Shown here piece after piece: positions 1-10,797 of a stretch of 64,000 bases of DNA. Made by a program: the position numbers and the translations under genes. The stretch lies in contig NC_133494.1 in the NCBI RefSeq assembly GCF_025370935.1, forward strand, positions 8,089,841 through 8,153,840, written 5' to 3'. Source of the stretch: Choristoneura fumiferana (lineage: Eukaryota > Arthropoda > Insecta > Lepidoptera > Tortricidae). The notes under the pieces were generated by a model. That model was given only the letters and a program-made list of their open reading frames with translations, was not told the origin of the DNA and did no database searches. Each line of letters begins with the position of its first letter. Position 1 is the stretch's first letter.

Positions 1-137
1 TGAATCGAAAAATCGTTTTAGCAACCCCCTAATGATTTTAAAAGACCTATGAGCCGCGGACGGACGGACGGACAGACAGACAGACATGGCGAAACTATAA
101 GGGTTCCGTTTTTGCCATTTTGGCTCTGGAACCCTAA
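1..137 (+). repeat. GTTCCG-type interspersed repeat, 3' end
   Basis: The segment runs through a GGAC/GACA microsatellite (about 58-87), then ATGGCGAAACTATAAGGGTT, then the hairpin-like end in which GGGTTCCG is mirrored by GGAACCCT, closing in CTAAAAA. The same 3' end recurs at 2331-2406 and 43451-43580 (+) and at 62977-63150 (-). I recognise it as a very common lepidopteran non-coding repeat but cannot assign it to a transposon class. The 5' part is missing or lies outside the window. Confidence 0.7.
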
Positions 138-262
138 AAATGCTACGGAAAGCAATGTAATTTGGATGACAATGCAAGTATCTACAGTCAACAAAAGTAT
201 ACCCGTAGGTAGGTAGGTACTCAGCAAAGAAGCTTGTATTAAAAATGATTTTTGGAAAATTA
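138..262 (-). repeat. TTTCAAGTC-family repeat fragment
   Basis: Shares AAGCTTGTATTAAAAATGAT, the 'cagcaaa' linker and the 'gacaatgcaagta' block with the longer copy at 42664-42990. Copies on the other strand are at 9240-9535 and 41420-41580. It abuts the preceding GTTCCG end directly, so the two may be parts of one larger composite. A GTAGGTAGGTAGGTAC microsatellite lies inside it. No coding capacity is seen. Confidence 0.55.
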
Positions 263-368
263 TTTATAGGACAGCTAAAGCGATCAATGAGGCTAATAAA
301 AAACAACTAAATATAAAAGTACATAGTTACATAGGTAGGTAGTTTTAGTACCTACCAAAAATCATGTT

Positions 369-575
369 CACAATTCCAGCAATAGGTAATCTTACGTTCC
401 TATCGCGATCTATTCGAAGCCCCAACGACTGGATACAATGCAAAAATCAAAAACTCGCACAATAGACGATCCCTTAAATTTTTTGTCCCTTTGCTAGACA
501 AATAGACGCAGGTAAATGTTCTACATCGCGCTATCGAAGTTTTTAAACATTTCGCCATATATACCAAATTTGGAA
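369..575 (-). repeat. Interspersed repeat with AGCGCGATGTAGAAC motif
   Basis: On the minus strand this reads AAAACTTCGATAGCGCGATG followed by TAGAAC. The same core recurs at about 6478-6505 (minus) and, more diverged, at about 9908-9938 (plus). I recall this block as widespread in Lepidoptera. A 60-codon open frame on the minus strand is a by-product of the repeat and I do not consider it a gene. Confidence 0.5.
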
Positions 576-1169
576 CTGTCAAATGGGGCGTCCGTTTCTT
601 CGGGTGGAACCAGTGCGGGGGAGCTGGCCTAAATCCTCTTTACGACTGGGTCCCAGATATCTGGTTGACCTTGAAATGAAATCACCTACCTCAAATGACG
701 ATTGGCCTAGTATTTGGCACACAGTGCGTGCTAGGCCAGTCTAAACACCAATTCGAAGATATTTTGACACCCCTTTTTGATCAAGTCCAAAAAAAAAAAA
801 GGTTCTCAATTTCGTCTGTTTTTTGTGGGTATGTTATAGGGTTATACTGTTTTGTGGACGGATTTCAAACTGTTTGTGAAACAGTACCTTAAAAGCATTA
901 ATATTGGTGATTTTTAGTTTATAGCTTAGGATGTTAGGTTGAAGTTGTTTTTTTTTTTTTTTTCATTTTGATATTTAATATTTTATTGTAATTTTATTGA
1001 ATTGTGCCCTTGATATGAAATCGTAATTTTATTTTTGGTCATTGTATTTTATTACTTTATTAATTTCCATTTTTCGTAATTTGTGGTTTGATTTGTTATT
1101 TAGTTTGTACGGTACAACTAGCTTTTTAATATAACATTTTTTTTTATCATTATTAACTTTATTAGCAAC

Positions 1170-1297
1170 TTATCGATCTGTTAGTCAAAATACCACAAAC
1201 GGGACTTATCACGCTATTATTACACAAGTAATAATAGCGTTTGTGGTATTTTGACTATGAGTGAGAATCACGAAAGTTTAAAACGTTATCGATCTGT
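1170..1297. mobile_element. Palindromic element with 12-bp target duplication
   Basis: TTATCGATCTGT occurs at 1170-1181 and again at 1286-1297, flanking a 104-bp insert (1182-1285). The insert folds on itself: GTCAAAATACCACAAACG near the left is mirrored by CGTTTGTGGTATTTTGAC, and GCTATTATTAC faces GTAATAATAGC across a 4-base loop. It also carries GGGACTTATCACG and a right end (GAATCACGAAAGTTTAAAAC) shared in reverse with 52848-53030. A 12-bp duplication is longer than usual for cut-and-paste MITEs and suggests retrotransposition-type or Penelope-like insertion. That class is inference. Confidence 0.7.
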
Positions 1298-1724
1298 GTT
1301 TACAGCGATTATATCTAAACTTTAGAGTAGCATGGTGTACCTACAGATTGTTCTTTTAGGTACCTTGCTAATGCATGTATGTAGGTACGGTATAAGATTT
1401 CTTCCTTTTCTTTTAACGCGTTTTAAAACTTTTAACGAAACTATCACAAAAATATCTGTTTTCATTTTTTTTTTCAGTATACCTACAGGTATTGCAAGCA
1501 TAAAAAGATATAGTTTGGGTCGTCCTAGGTAAGCCCTCCACAAGGTAGACTAATGCTCTGATGAAAGTTGCCCTATGGCGTTTTTTTTTGGACGTTTTTC
1601 GTCTAACAATGATGACGATGGATAAGCTGATACCTCTATTTAAGAAATGGTTAATTTATATCTCTGAGTGCGGCGCCGGTTAGTGTCAGTGTGGCTAATG
1701 CGAGTTTTTAAGCGGAGTTTCGAC

Positions 1725-1817
1725 AATCGTGCAAGTTGCATTACATTACGAGGCCGTAAAGCCAACGAGTTTGTAGTGGTCAATCGAGCGCCGCAATGTA
1801 ATGCAACTTGCACGATT
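1725..1817. mobile_element. MITE-like hairpin with 23-bp perfect arms
   Basis: The arms are at 1725-1747 and 1795-1817, starting AATCGTGCAAGTTGCATTAC on each strand, and are perfectly complementary over 23 bases around a 47-base loop. The loop is GC-richer than the flanks. No unambiguous target duplication was found, so the real ends may lie a little outside the arms (about 1700-1840). A related 'cttgcaagttt' repeat follows the right arm. Confidence 0.65.
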
Positions 1818-2089
1818 TTTCTTGCAAGTTTAAACTCGGCTTTAGTCTGCAGATGCAATTTCCGGAATGGTATGCTCGTTAATCAAACCAAGCGAAGAAG
1901 CCATCGCTATTATTTGTGTTTATACAATTAATAATATGACGCACTTTTTGATATGGTTTTAATTTTAAAATATTACTAGAAATACAACATGTAACAAAGT
2001 GTATTGTGGTTTAAAATTTATTTTGTATTGTATTGTAACAGAACCGCTGAACGATAATTTTTTTTTAACTTTCGGAGTGAATATCTCTG

Positions 2090-2406
2090 AAAATATTCAC
2101 TTTATCAAATGTTTTTTGCAAACTCGTATTAATTTTCAAACCTATCCAACGATACCCCACAACGTAGGGTGGAAGTAAAAAAAATAAATCCTCCCCATTT
2201 TACGTGTGTATGGGAGGTACCCTCAAAAAATTTTTGTTTCTTTTTATTTTACTTCTTTGTCAGCGTGACTGATATGTATATTCATGCCAAATTACAGTTT
2301 TCTAGTACTAACAGTCTCTGAGCTTAGCCGCGGACAGACAGACAGACAGACGGACAGACATCGCGAAACTATAAGGGTTCCTAATTGACTACGCAACCCT
2401 CTAAAA
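2090..2406 (+). repeat. GTTCCG-type interspersed repeat, 3' half
   Basis: Contains the internal blocks ACGATACCCCACAACGTAGG and CTCCCCATTTTACGTG, a GACA microsatellite (2335-2360), GCGAAACTATAAGGGTTC, and a diverged terminal hairpin ending CTCTAAAAA. Compared with the copy at 43451-43580 it extends further 5', and its terminal repeat is more decayed. Non-coding. Confidence 0.65.
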
Positions 2407-2409
2407 ACG

Positions 2410-3480
2410 ACATGAAATAAAAACCTTTACTTATACTGTTTTAATGCGAATAGCCGAATAATTATCTTAATTCTTAATTATTTTTTAAATATTAAGAGTT
2501 AGGTCACTTAGTGTCTTGAAGAAAATAACTTCATTTGACCTGTTGAATATTTCCGTAGAAGTTAACGGAAATAAGAAATAACACGGTGTAGGAAGGTACC
2601 ACCTACCACGAGCAGAAACAAAAGATAACCTTTCGGCAAATAAAAATAAGGTTTTGTTTGCAACTTCTTTTTTAAACAATTTTTAAAGTTTCCAAGTTCA
2701 TGTGAATTATCGTACAGCATTTATGTTACATGGTATACTTAAATACTTGAACATTTACTGTCATGACCAACTAGATCATTCGCTAATGAAACCTCGTTGC
2801 GTCTGTTTGTTTAGAAAATAATAGCTCAGAAAACGTTAGCCATTGTGCGATCTTCGAGAGACTAGAGATTAACCAATTTATATAAAGATTTATAGTCAAT
2901 TACATGCCATGTTTTTACGGGATGAAAACCATGAAGGATTATCTTTGATGATTGACCTTCAATCTATCCATGATCATGATATTTACCCCTGCGTCAAATA
3001 TGATTAACGCGTAATTATGATCTACATCCAGAAATAAATAGATATACATTATGCCTATCCAATTTATTAAAAGTGTAAACAAACCGATTTCATCAAAATT
3101 CTTGTATAAATACTCACTGGATCGAATCAATAACACATTTATCTGACGTTATTTCTTGATTGAATGATTCATTGAATGTGTATAATCTGTAGTAGCATAG
3201 ACTAGCGTAGAGATGGTGGAAAATTTAATAAGCGATTTTTATTTACTTTCCTTAAAATTAAAAAATAGTTCCTGCTTTTATAATTGAATAAACAGTTTTC
3301 GGATATACAAATAGACAAAAATAATTTGATCTATTTAATTAATTTACTTTACTTAACATTAATTAAATAGGTTCTAGGTTTTCACATCATTGAATGTCTG
3401 TGGTCGGATAAATGGCGTCTTTGTTTACACTTTTCATAAATTGGATCGAAATACAATATACATATGTCCATTAAAAGTAA
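2410..3480. other. No recognisable feature
   Basis: AT-rich sequence with only short open frames on either strand. No splice-site pairs with coding character, long inverted repeats or familiar transposon ends were seen. Confidence 0.4.
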
Positions 3481-3492
3481 TTAACTTCTACC

Positions 3493-3783
3493 AATCTGCA
3501 GGTGGGACCTTGTGCAAAGTCCGCCCGGATTGCTACCACCATCTCGCTCGCTAATCCTGCCGTGAAGCAGCAGTGTTTGCACTGTTGTGTTTCGGCGTGG
3601 AGAGTAAGACAGCCGGTGAAATTACTGGCACTTGAGGTCTGAGGTGGTGATCTTAGGCCTCTAGGTTGGCAACGCATCTGCAATACCCTTGGTGTTACAG
3701 ATATTTATGGGCGGTGGTGATCTCTTACCATCAGGAGACCCGCTTGCTCGTTTGCCATCTAGTCGAAAAAAAATAAAAAAACA
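3493..3783 (+). mobile_element. Non-LTR retrotransposon 3' end, A-rich tail
   Basis: The block 3496-3610 (includes GTCCGCCCGGATTGCTACCA and GCAGCAGTGTTTGCACTGTT) is repeated at 43207-43322 in the same orientation. The 3' part (TACCATCAGGAGACCCGCTT, then GCTCGTTTGCCATC) followed by an A-rich tail (3765-3783) is a LINE 3' end I recognise from many lepidopteran genomes. It is 5'-truncated and has no open reverse transcriptase frame. The exact clade is not determined. Confidence 0.7.
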
Positions 3784-4221
3784 TATTTTCAATTCGGTCC
3801 AAAATGTGCCTTTACCTTTAAATTGCCAAAGAATCACATAAAAACTCAGCTCTTAAAGCAAAGAAACCAAAAGGTTACAGCGATGTAACCCTTTCCTTTA
3901 AAAACAAATGAATTTATTCAAAAATAACTCTGTCCGTGTTTCTTCACTTGTAAAACTTTTGCAAGGTTCAATTAGGTTTCCCGTCGGTTCGTACCTACCT
4001 ATTGAAGGTTGTTATTTTAAGCTTTCTCATTGTTCAAACTCAACCGCAATTTTGTCGAGTATGTTCTTTGGAAACAAATCTGGATTGCGCGATTTTAACT
4101 CTAACTTAACACTGTACCAACTCAAAATTCAATTATATTATAGTCCTGTAACTCACAAGATGTTTTTAAGATTTCAATCACAGAATAAATACTTAAGAGA
4201 GACTGAAAGTTTTTACAAGTT

Positions 4222-4310
4222 ATGTTTTTCTCATTCAACGTCATCATTATATTACCCACAAAACCTCCACTGCTGGACAAAGACTTCCCCCAAAGAGTTC
4301 CTCAACGATT
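4222..4310 (-). mobile_element. RTE-like LINE 3' end, left part (interrupted)
   Basis: CTCCACTGCTGGACAAAGAC and CTTCCCCCAAAG are the minus-strand form of the 'GGGGGAGGCCTATGTCCAGCAGTGG' type LINE tail that occurs many times in this window. The matching continuation (GTCCTGCAATGCCCGCATCC) resumes at 4839 after a 524-bp insertion, so this was one element before it was interrupted. Confidence 0.65.
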
Positions 4311-4311
4311 A

Positions 4312-4835
4312 TGCCCGTTTCACACGAGGGCAGAACAGTCGGGCAGGACAGTAGCACAGTACAGTTTGGCAGGGCAGTGGCGTTCAAATGTAGAGCGAAA
4401 GAGTAGGACAGTCCGAGTGAAATCACGATGGGCGCGCTCGCCATGCAGGGCAGGACAGCTGTCCTGCCCTTTGCACTGCCCTGCCCTCGCATTCGCACAA
4501 GTCCAGCCACAAGACAGACGAGCGAGAAAGGTGATGGGGGAAGCAAACTGCCCCGAAAAAATAGGCCAGCGAGCTATTAACTGCTGGGCTACTATGAAAC
4601 TCGATACTCGAAGTTCGTATCGTACCGTCCCTCTCGCTCTAGTATTAAATAGTTTAAGTGTCAAATGGACCGCACGACACGAACTTCGAGTTTCGAGTTT
4701 CGTAGTAGCCCTGCTGTTCTGCCTGGGATACTGTCAAGACAGTACTGTTCTGTCTCGGCGTGTGCGTTCAGATTGTAGCAGTACTGTGCTGCCTACTGTC
4801 CTGCCCGATTGTTCTGCTCTCGTGTGAAACGGGCA
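4312..4835. mobile_element. Foldback/MITE with TTA target duplication
   Basis: The ends are TGCCCGTTTCACACGAG at 4312 and its complement ending at 4835. Inverted similarity continues inwards for roughly 50 bases (GCAGAACA, TCGGGCAGGACAGTAG). TTA precedes (4309-4311) and follows (4836-4838) the element, as expected for PIF/Harbinger-type insertions. The interior has several CAGGACAG/CTGTCC boxes and is GC-rich. There is no transposase frame; open frames on both strands here are by-products of the palindrome. It carries a second element at 4587-4710. Confidence 0.8.
4587..4710. mobile_element. Inner MITE with 6-bp target duplication
   Basis: A 124-bp palindromic element whose ends read GGCTACTATGAAACTCGATA and the approximate complement TTTCGAGTTTCGTAGTAGCC. 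CTGCTG lies immediately on both sides (4581-4586, 4711-4716). It is nested in the 4312-4835 foldback element, so it is the younger insertion. The arms pair over about 38 bases with a few mismatches. Confidence 0.75.
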
Positions 4836-4838
4836 TTA

Positions 4839-4885
4839 GTCCTGCAATGCCCGCATCCAACTGATCCATCCGAAGACATGATACT
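4839..4885 (-). mobile_element. RTE-like LINE 3' end, right part
   Basis: GTCCTGCAATGCCCGCATCC followed by AACTGATCC continues the LINE-derived block broken off at 4308. I know this order (dimer 'tgctggacaaag', then 'acgattggtcctgc', then 'cgcatccaactg') from other lepidopteran copies. Confidence 0.55.
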
Positions 4886-5384
4886 TACTGACGGACTACC
4901 TAACTCACGTTTCTCTCGCTTTCCGGTTTGCCTATTGAAAATCTACTCACCAACTAACAATTACATCCACATTTTTATCTAAAAGTACTTGTACTATTAC
5001 TTATTCTGTGCTAAAAGACAGCTATTATACCTACTGTGTATGTATTTATTATACAAGTGTATAATTAAGAACTGAAGTGACCATAGATTCAACCTACATC
5101 TAAAAAGAATTAGGGTCAGCCAGAGTATTGTTGAACTTGATTTAAATTGAATATAAAAATAACTCAGTCATAAAAAGACATTAGGCGCGGAAGTACAATG
5201 GTCAAGAATGTTTGAATAAGAATAGAATTAAGGCCAAAGCTGCTACAGTTTTACCGACAGGAAGCTATTCTTTCATTCTTAAATAGAAGTAAGCAACGCA
5301 AAACGCACAAAGTATACCTAAACGGGTTAGAATAAATATAACCATCCAACAAAATGTTGGAAAATCCCCGACTTTTTCAAAGTT

Positions 5385-5598
5385 GAATATCTCAAAAACG
5401 GCTGAACCCATTTTGATAAAACATGTCTAAGAACCATCGCTAGAAAACCTGCTTTTAAATAAAAACCGCATTCAAATCGGTCCACCCGTTTAAGAGCTAC
5501 GGTGCCACAGACAGACAGACATACAGACACACAGACACACTGACACACATAGCGGTCAAACTTATAACACCCCTCTTTTTGTGTCGGGGGTTAAAAAA
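5385..5598 (+). repeat. Interspersed repeat ending GTGTCGGGGGTTAAAAA
   Basis: Includes CTCAAAAACGGCTGAACCCA, AAATCGGTCCACCCGTTTAA, a CAGA/CACA microsatellite (5508-5548) and the end TGTGTCGGGGGTTAAAAAA. A diverged relative is at 47830-48015 (CAATGTCGGGGATTTTT). Common in Lepidoptera and non-coding. Confidence 0.6.
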
Positions 5599-5599
5599 T

Positions 5600-7740
5600 A
5601 TACAGTTATAATAATATGCATACTGACATAAGCCAACTACTAATTTGTAATTTAAATTACCTATTATTTATTTTTTGTCATATGCCGCCATGTGTTTTGA
5701 AACAAATAGTTTTATTATTATTTCGTTATTTATTATAAACCTGCAATTAAGCGTGATCGACAGCTTAAGCTGGTTCGACTCGAGCACATTAAATACAACT
5801 TGCACATTTTTTCTTAATTAAAAATAAATTTTAAATTGAATCAAACTAGTGCCTATATATATTTAACTTTTAAAAGTTGACTAATGAACGAGCACTTGTT
5901 CTTCGGAATTGGATTGATATGAAAACTAAGCTAATGGCCATCAAATGGAAATCAACATCATTATTTAGCAAAAACCCTAGATTGTGGTGACAATAATTGG
6001 CGTTAACAATTTATTTCACTCCTTACATAGACACTTGTGTGATCTAGAATGTTTAAACTGGAACTTGAAGTGTGGCTGTCTGATTAATTATATTGATATG
6101 TTTACTTACATTCCTTTGAAACTGGTATGCGACCTACACAACTTATTATTAAACAAATAGTCACCTAACATACACAATAACACAATAAATAGGTACATAT
6201 AAGCTGCTATTTATTACACTAAAATTATCGTGACATAAGTACACAGGCTAGAAATTCACATACCCACACTAAATGATTTCATAGTCTACCCACCTATACA
6301 AGTTGAATAAAAATAAGTTTGTTTTCATTTTAATATTTACACAATTAATTACAACAAAAGGTTATTAAAAATACTTGTTTCTATTCAGTTGGTAATGGAT
6401 CTTCTTTTGACTTATCCGGTCATAGTTAACGTAATGTGGTAACGCAGTTTCATTCATTTTAATCCTTTTACCACTTACGATTCTACATCGCGCTATTGAA
6501 GTTTTCGAATTTTCTTCATAAATAGCACTTTTAAGAACCATCACTCGGTGTCCAGCTCTCCACGGGTAGTCACTGACCATAAATCAGTGACTGAGTTGAT
6601 CGAAGTCTGATTGTTATAGTAACGCTTTCCGGAAAACAACCGTATCGTCTCGGTGCGGTTCCTAAATTGTTTGAGCTGCTTGAAGAGGCAGATGTTGTGG
6701 GTTTGGAGGAGAGGTAAGCGCCGTACCATCTCCTTCGCTCCCGGATGGACGAAGTTCAGTAAACTGTTCTCGCCTCCACCGCTGGAGAGCTATTTCGACA
6801 CCTTTTTTGCAGGGTTGGCCATTTTTAACCGACGAAAAAAACGGAGGAGGTTCTCAAGTCGACGCGTATATAATTATGTTTTTTGTATGTACGACCACGC
6901 ATAACAGAGTAGTCTGATTTTGATAATTCTTTTTTTAATGGAAAGCATATACCCCGAAGGTAAACAAGTAGGTATCTATTTTTACTAATAATATATATAC
7001 AGGTTGTATTTTTAGTAAAGCTCATGTAAATAAAATGCCTGTTTGTAGCTTTATACCTACCTATACCTACACACATGTGTTATCGGATCGCTTCGTGACG
7101 CCCCTGGGACGGCACCAGGGAGTCGCGACGCAGTTTGGGGCTCAGACCCTATTGCAAAGGTCATGATCACCAGCAAACATAAGGAACGTCGAGAAAAATA
7201 TTTGAAATGTTTTTAAGCGAATTGTTTGCAGTAACGCCTGCAATGAGTTACAGGTAATTTTCACTTTAAAACTTTTTGCTATTAAATTTTCCCAGGCGTT
7301 TATTCTGTTTCTTTGTAAAGTTCCACCGTCACCGCAATGAAACTAGCGTTTCCTCGAATAACAGCAGATACTATGAACCTCGGACATCATGCTTAAACAC
7401 GTTTTGCTTGCTGCTAGTATGTTTAAAGCTATGCTACGGCGTGATCTAGACTCTAGACTAGACTAAAACAAGTTGTTCATGCGCTTTGCATCCGACTTTT
7501 CATTTAACGGCACACGACCGTATCGAAGTTTCTTTATTGATTTGAAAAGTTAACTGTACGATGGTAAATTATTCGGACTCAATCTGGAATATCTGGTTAC
7601 AGTCTTGTTATTTCGCAAATGTTTTGTTTTTGAAAACCGCTTACCTAAATGTGGTTTAAATTATGTGGGTTGGGTACTCAATTGAAATGCAACTTAAACG
7701 TTTGAATGGACTGTAACTAAAAAGCAAACGAATAAAATAT
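5600..7740. other. Mostly unassigned sequence
   Basis: AT-rich with no supported gene. About 6478-6505 carries the AGCGCGATGTAGA motif shared with 369-575. The moderately GC-rich stretch 6640-6800 has open frames of 60-80 codons on both strands but no recognisable domain or good splice pair. About 7085-7150 has a short GC-rich self-complementary patch around GACGCCCCTGGGAC that I cannot assign. Confidence 0.35.
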
Positions 7741-7744
7741 GAAT

Positions 7745-7897
7745 AATTATGATTGTTTTTTGGAGTCTTTTTTATTTTGTATTTCAACTCCAAATTTGTT
7801 ACTTCTATGGTCATCCTGTAAAACCATATCGAAAATACAAACTGAGTATCAGATGGTTTTACGGGATGACAAAGACTCCGAAAAAACAATCATAATT
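7745..7897. mobile_element. Foldback element, loop-deleted form
   Basis: The terminal arms are AATTATGATTGTTTTTTGGA at 7745 and its complement ending at 7897, with 27 paired positions and one mismatch. An inner pair, GTCATCCTGTAAAACCAT (7810-7827) with ATGGTTTTACGGGATGAC (7853-7870), extends the hairpin. The left arm matches 51305-51400. At 51 kb a tRNA-like core sits between the arms, but here the centre is almost absent. Confidence 0.75.
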
Positions 7898-8029
7898 TCT
7901 AATTTGATTGCTTAGTAGCGACATCTCTTGTCTGGGTGAGCGGTTAGTTCCGAAAGAGTGTTACATCTCTCGATGAGAGTGAAACATATATGTCGCTATT
8001 GCTACTGCTTAAGTAGCGTAGTAGAAAAA

Positions 8030-8185
8030 AGCAACCTGAGATATGTGTGCATAGGAGAAATTTGTGTCTCGACTCCTGTCCAGCGGTGGTGTTGGGGTTA
8101 TAGCACCTGGGTTCGATTCACAGCGCTGTTTTCTTTTTCTGGTTTTTCTGTGCATCCATGTCTCAGTATGTATTTTCGAAATATG
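8030..8185 (+). mobile_element. tRNA-like core of the foldback/SINE family, partial
   Basis: CTCCTGTCCAGCGGTGG leads into a tRNA-like segment with GGTTATAGCAC (box A position) and GGGTTCGATTCA (box B, 8109-8120), then CTTTTTCTGGTTTTTCTGTG and CATCCATGTCTCAGTATG. The same order occurs at 51450-51595. The tRNA anticodon region present at 51 kb is deleted here, so internal promoter function is unlikely to be intact. Confidence 0.65.
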
Positions 8186-8189
8186 CATA

Positions 8190-9235
8190 CTTAAGGAAAA
8201 ATGAAATTTGACTACACAGACACAACTGAAAGAAACATAACCAATATGACATCTAAAAACAAACAATAATGACATGTAACACATAAAAAAACAATACCAA
8301 AAAAGAACTACAAAAACACAAAAAAGTACAAAATTTCAAGGAGTTTGCAACAATGCCTACCACAAAACTCGAAAAGTGTTTCGCAAATACATAAAAAACT
8401 ATGCATAGTAAAGCTATGCAATGCATAGTAACCTATTCATGTTTGAACTTTTGAATAAAATTGTCAGATGGCATAAAGTGGCAAGGTAGTAAAGTGTCAA
8501 GATGCGTGTTTCGCTCAAGTTGACGCGCTTATTTTTTCATTCTCCATTTACAATTTCATAAAGAATACTTGAACGCTACACCTATATTCCTGACCTAAAG
8601 CTTTTTATTATTAAAATGATTGTTATGGTTTGCCCAGGGTATTTTTCTAAAATTAGAAAGATACCAAATATTGAAACACCATTTAGATATTCGCCTGCCT
8701 AACTCAGACCTCAGCTAACGTTACTCTAACATCCAATTAGTATACAAAACACAAGCAAAATATCTGAGCCTGTACTCTAACAATGATTGCTTTATGCCTA
8801 AACACATGCTCCCATATCGTTCCAACTTGGGCAAAATTTTATACGAATGTTAAACATACGAAGGCAAATACAAACCTCGGTAATACAAAGCTAGCTCGCA
8901 GGTGCGCACTTCCTCCAAACAAACTTCTGGATTTATCGTCCTTGGTAAAACTCCAAGATATTATATTTTAAATACAGCAGCAGGACGTCTTCATTAATGC
9001 TTCCCTTGCTCCGTATAAAAAGTTTTAAAGCTTAAGCCACGTCTTGGATTAAGGAATTCATACGAACTACAGACTGAAATAAAGTTCTGAAACATTTGCT
9101 GAGGTAGTAACCTTTGATAATTCAAGTTATGAAAATTGAAGTAAGATTGTCTTTCGTTGCTAAAAAAACTCTGCTATCCAACAAGTGATGTTGTCGTAAT
9201 TTAATAAGTTTTTGTTAAGAATTTCATTTTTAAGA
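8190..9235. other. No recognisable feature
   Basis: AT-rich, with only short random open frames and no repeat ends or long palindromes that I can support. Confidence 0.35.
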
Positions 9236-9239
9236 TAAG

Positions 9240-9535
9240 CTTTTTGTGCTGACTATGCTTTTTGTTGACTGTACTTGCTTTGTTACCCAAACTACAATTG
9301 GATACCAAATTTCAAGTCGATTCCATTATCCGTTGAAGAGTTCCGTCACGTGGAGACGATCTTGGCCGGATTACCGGGATGTCACTACGACTATTGTATT
9401 GTCATGCAATTTACATAAGTACCTATGCCAAATTTCAAGTCAATCTGACTAGTAGAAGTTGGTCGAATTTAACTTGCAAGATTTGACCCACAAATACATA
9501 TATACATCGCAAGATAAATAAAAGCTCATAAAAGT
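9240..9535 (+). repeat. TTTCAAGTC-family repeat, long copy
   Basis: Matches the reverse complement of 42664-42990 through the blocks TACCAAATTTCAAGTCGATT, GGAGACGATCTTGGCCGGAT, ACCGGGATGTCACTACGA and TTTAACTTGCAAGATTTGAC, ending in AAATAAAAGCTCATAAAAGT. A partial reading frame runs through it but has stops relative to the other copies. Its transposon class is not known to me. Confidence 0.65.
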
Positions 9536-9539
9536 AAAA

Positions 9540-10797
9540 TTTCGCGTTTTCCACTGTTTATTTCGCCGGCGGTAAAACTTTACTATAAGATTACTTACAT
9601 TAGCAGAACTGTACCCCCGTCAACATCTGTCATAATAGAAGTGCTCCCAACGTCCACTTCTTTCATCCCAAAACTAATCGTCCCACTCCCCTAAAAGAGG
9701 AGTCAAACTTCTACGTCAGTGGTGTCGAGTGCCTAGCACATCCTTTCCGAATCGAACAGCAATCCTACTGTACGATTTACGTTCCATACCTCCGTACTTC
9801 CCGTCCTTACCAATTAGCTAACCGCAACTGCTTTGCAACAGTTCACGCTTCCAGCGTAGAAACGGACTCCTCCACTATGCAACGCTCAAAAATTGTTTAT
9901 ATAGCTAGTTTTCTAAAAATTCTCATAGCGCGATGTAGGATCTATAGGAAAAAAACGACTTATTCTATGACGTAGTTTGGGGGCAAAAGGGACTCAGGTA
10001 CCAACTCGAAAAAAAAATGGGTACAGTTTAACGCATAGAAAGAAATGGCTTGGGGCGTGACGAGGCAATAATACACATGCTGAGTATCTTCTACAGGGGA
10101 TTGTTGGCCATGCACAATTTTAATAGGAAATCTTGTTCCAGCAATACACATTATAATTATAATTCAGACAATAAATAAGGCACAATAATTACTTATTCAA
10201 CGTAAAGATTTTAAAACATTTACCGAGAAAATAAAATAAGTAGGTACTAGTAGGTTGTAAGATATAAGTAGATATTTTTTTCCAAATGGATGAGCCAGAA
10301 CAGAAACACGATTACTAAAACTTTTCTTCGAATTCTACAGTAGCAACTTTTTTGAAGTTTTATTTTATAGAGACATTTTTGTTGAATGGCAATTTCATTC
10401 GACAAATATTATCTGCTTTATGTTATACATAGGTTACCATATATACAGTCCACTTCCCAAAAAATTAAGTTGCCATTATAATTACTTACTTAACATTCTC
10501 TGTCCTATGTATCCATACTTGGATAAAAAAGCAGTGTTACCTTTTAGTCCATGTATCCAAAAGGATGCATTACCTACGGCATACAAAATGTTGAAGAGGA
10601 CTTGTGAATTGTATTTTGCTCTTTGTATGGGGGACAGAGAACGTATAAAGCTTAAAAAAATAATAAAAGATTATTGTTTAATGTGCTTCTTTAAGTAAAT
10701 AAGCATTTGGTAAATATTTGAACGAAAGATCATCTGGATAAGAGTAGGTATAATTTTCCGTAAAACTTAAAACAATGTTACTTTTTTTTTGTTGCAG
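9540..10797. other. Upstream intron or flank, no assigned feature
   Basis: About 9908-9938 has a diverged copy of the AGCGCGATGTAG motif. About 10494-10650 has a weak inverted pair (TTCTCTGTCC ... GGACAGAGAA) that could be an old MITE. An open frame of 92 codons spans it but has no coding character. The last 20 bases are the polypyrimidine tract of the following exon. Confidence 0.35.

Noticed and set aside
3908..4354. 148-codon open frame, the longest early frame in the window
   Set aside because: Its 3' third is LINE and foldback DNA; the 5' part has no motif, no splice signals and ordinary AT-rich composition.
4222..4827. 201-codon open frame
   Set aside because: Lies almost wholly inside the nested foldback element; mirrored frames exist on the other strand, as expected for a palindrome.
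10420..10698. 92-codon frame just upstream of the exon at 10798
   Set aside because: Crosses a weak inverted repeat, has no motif, and no plausible splice link to the exon.
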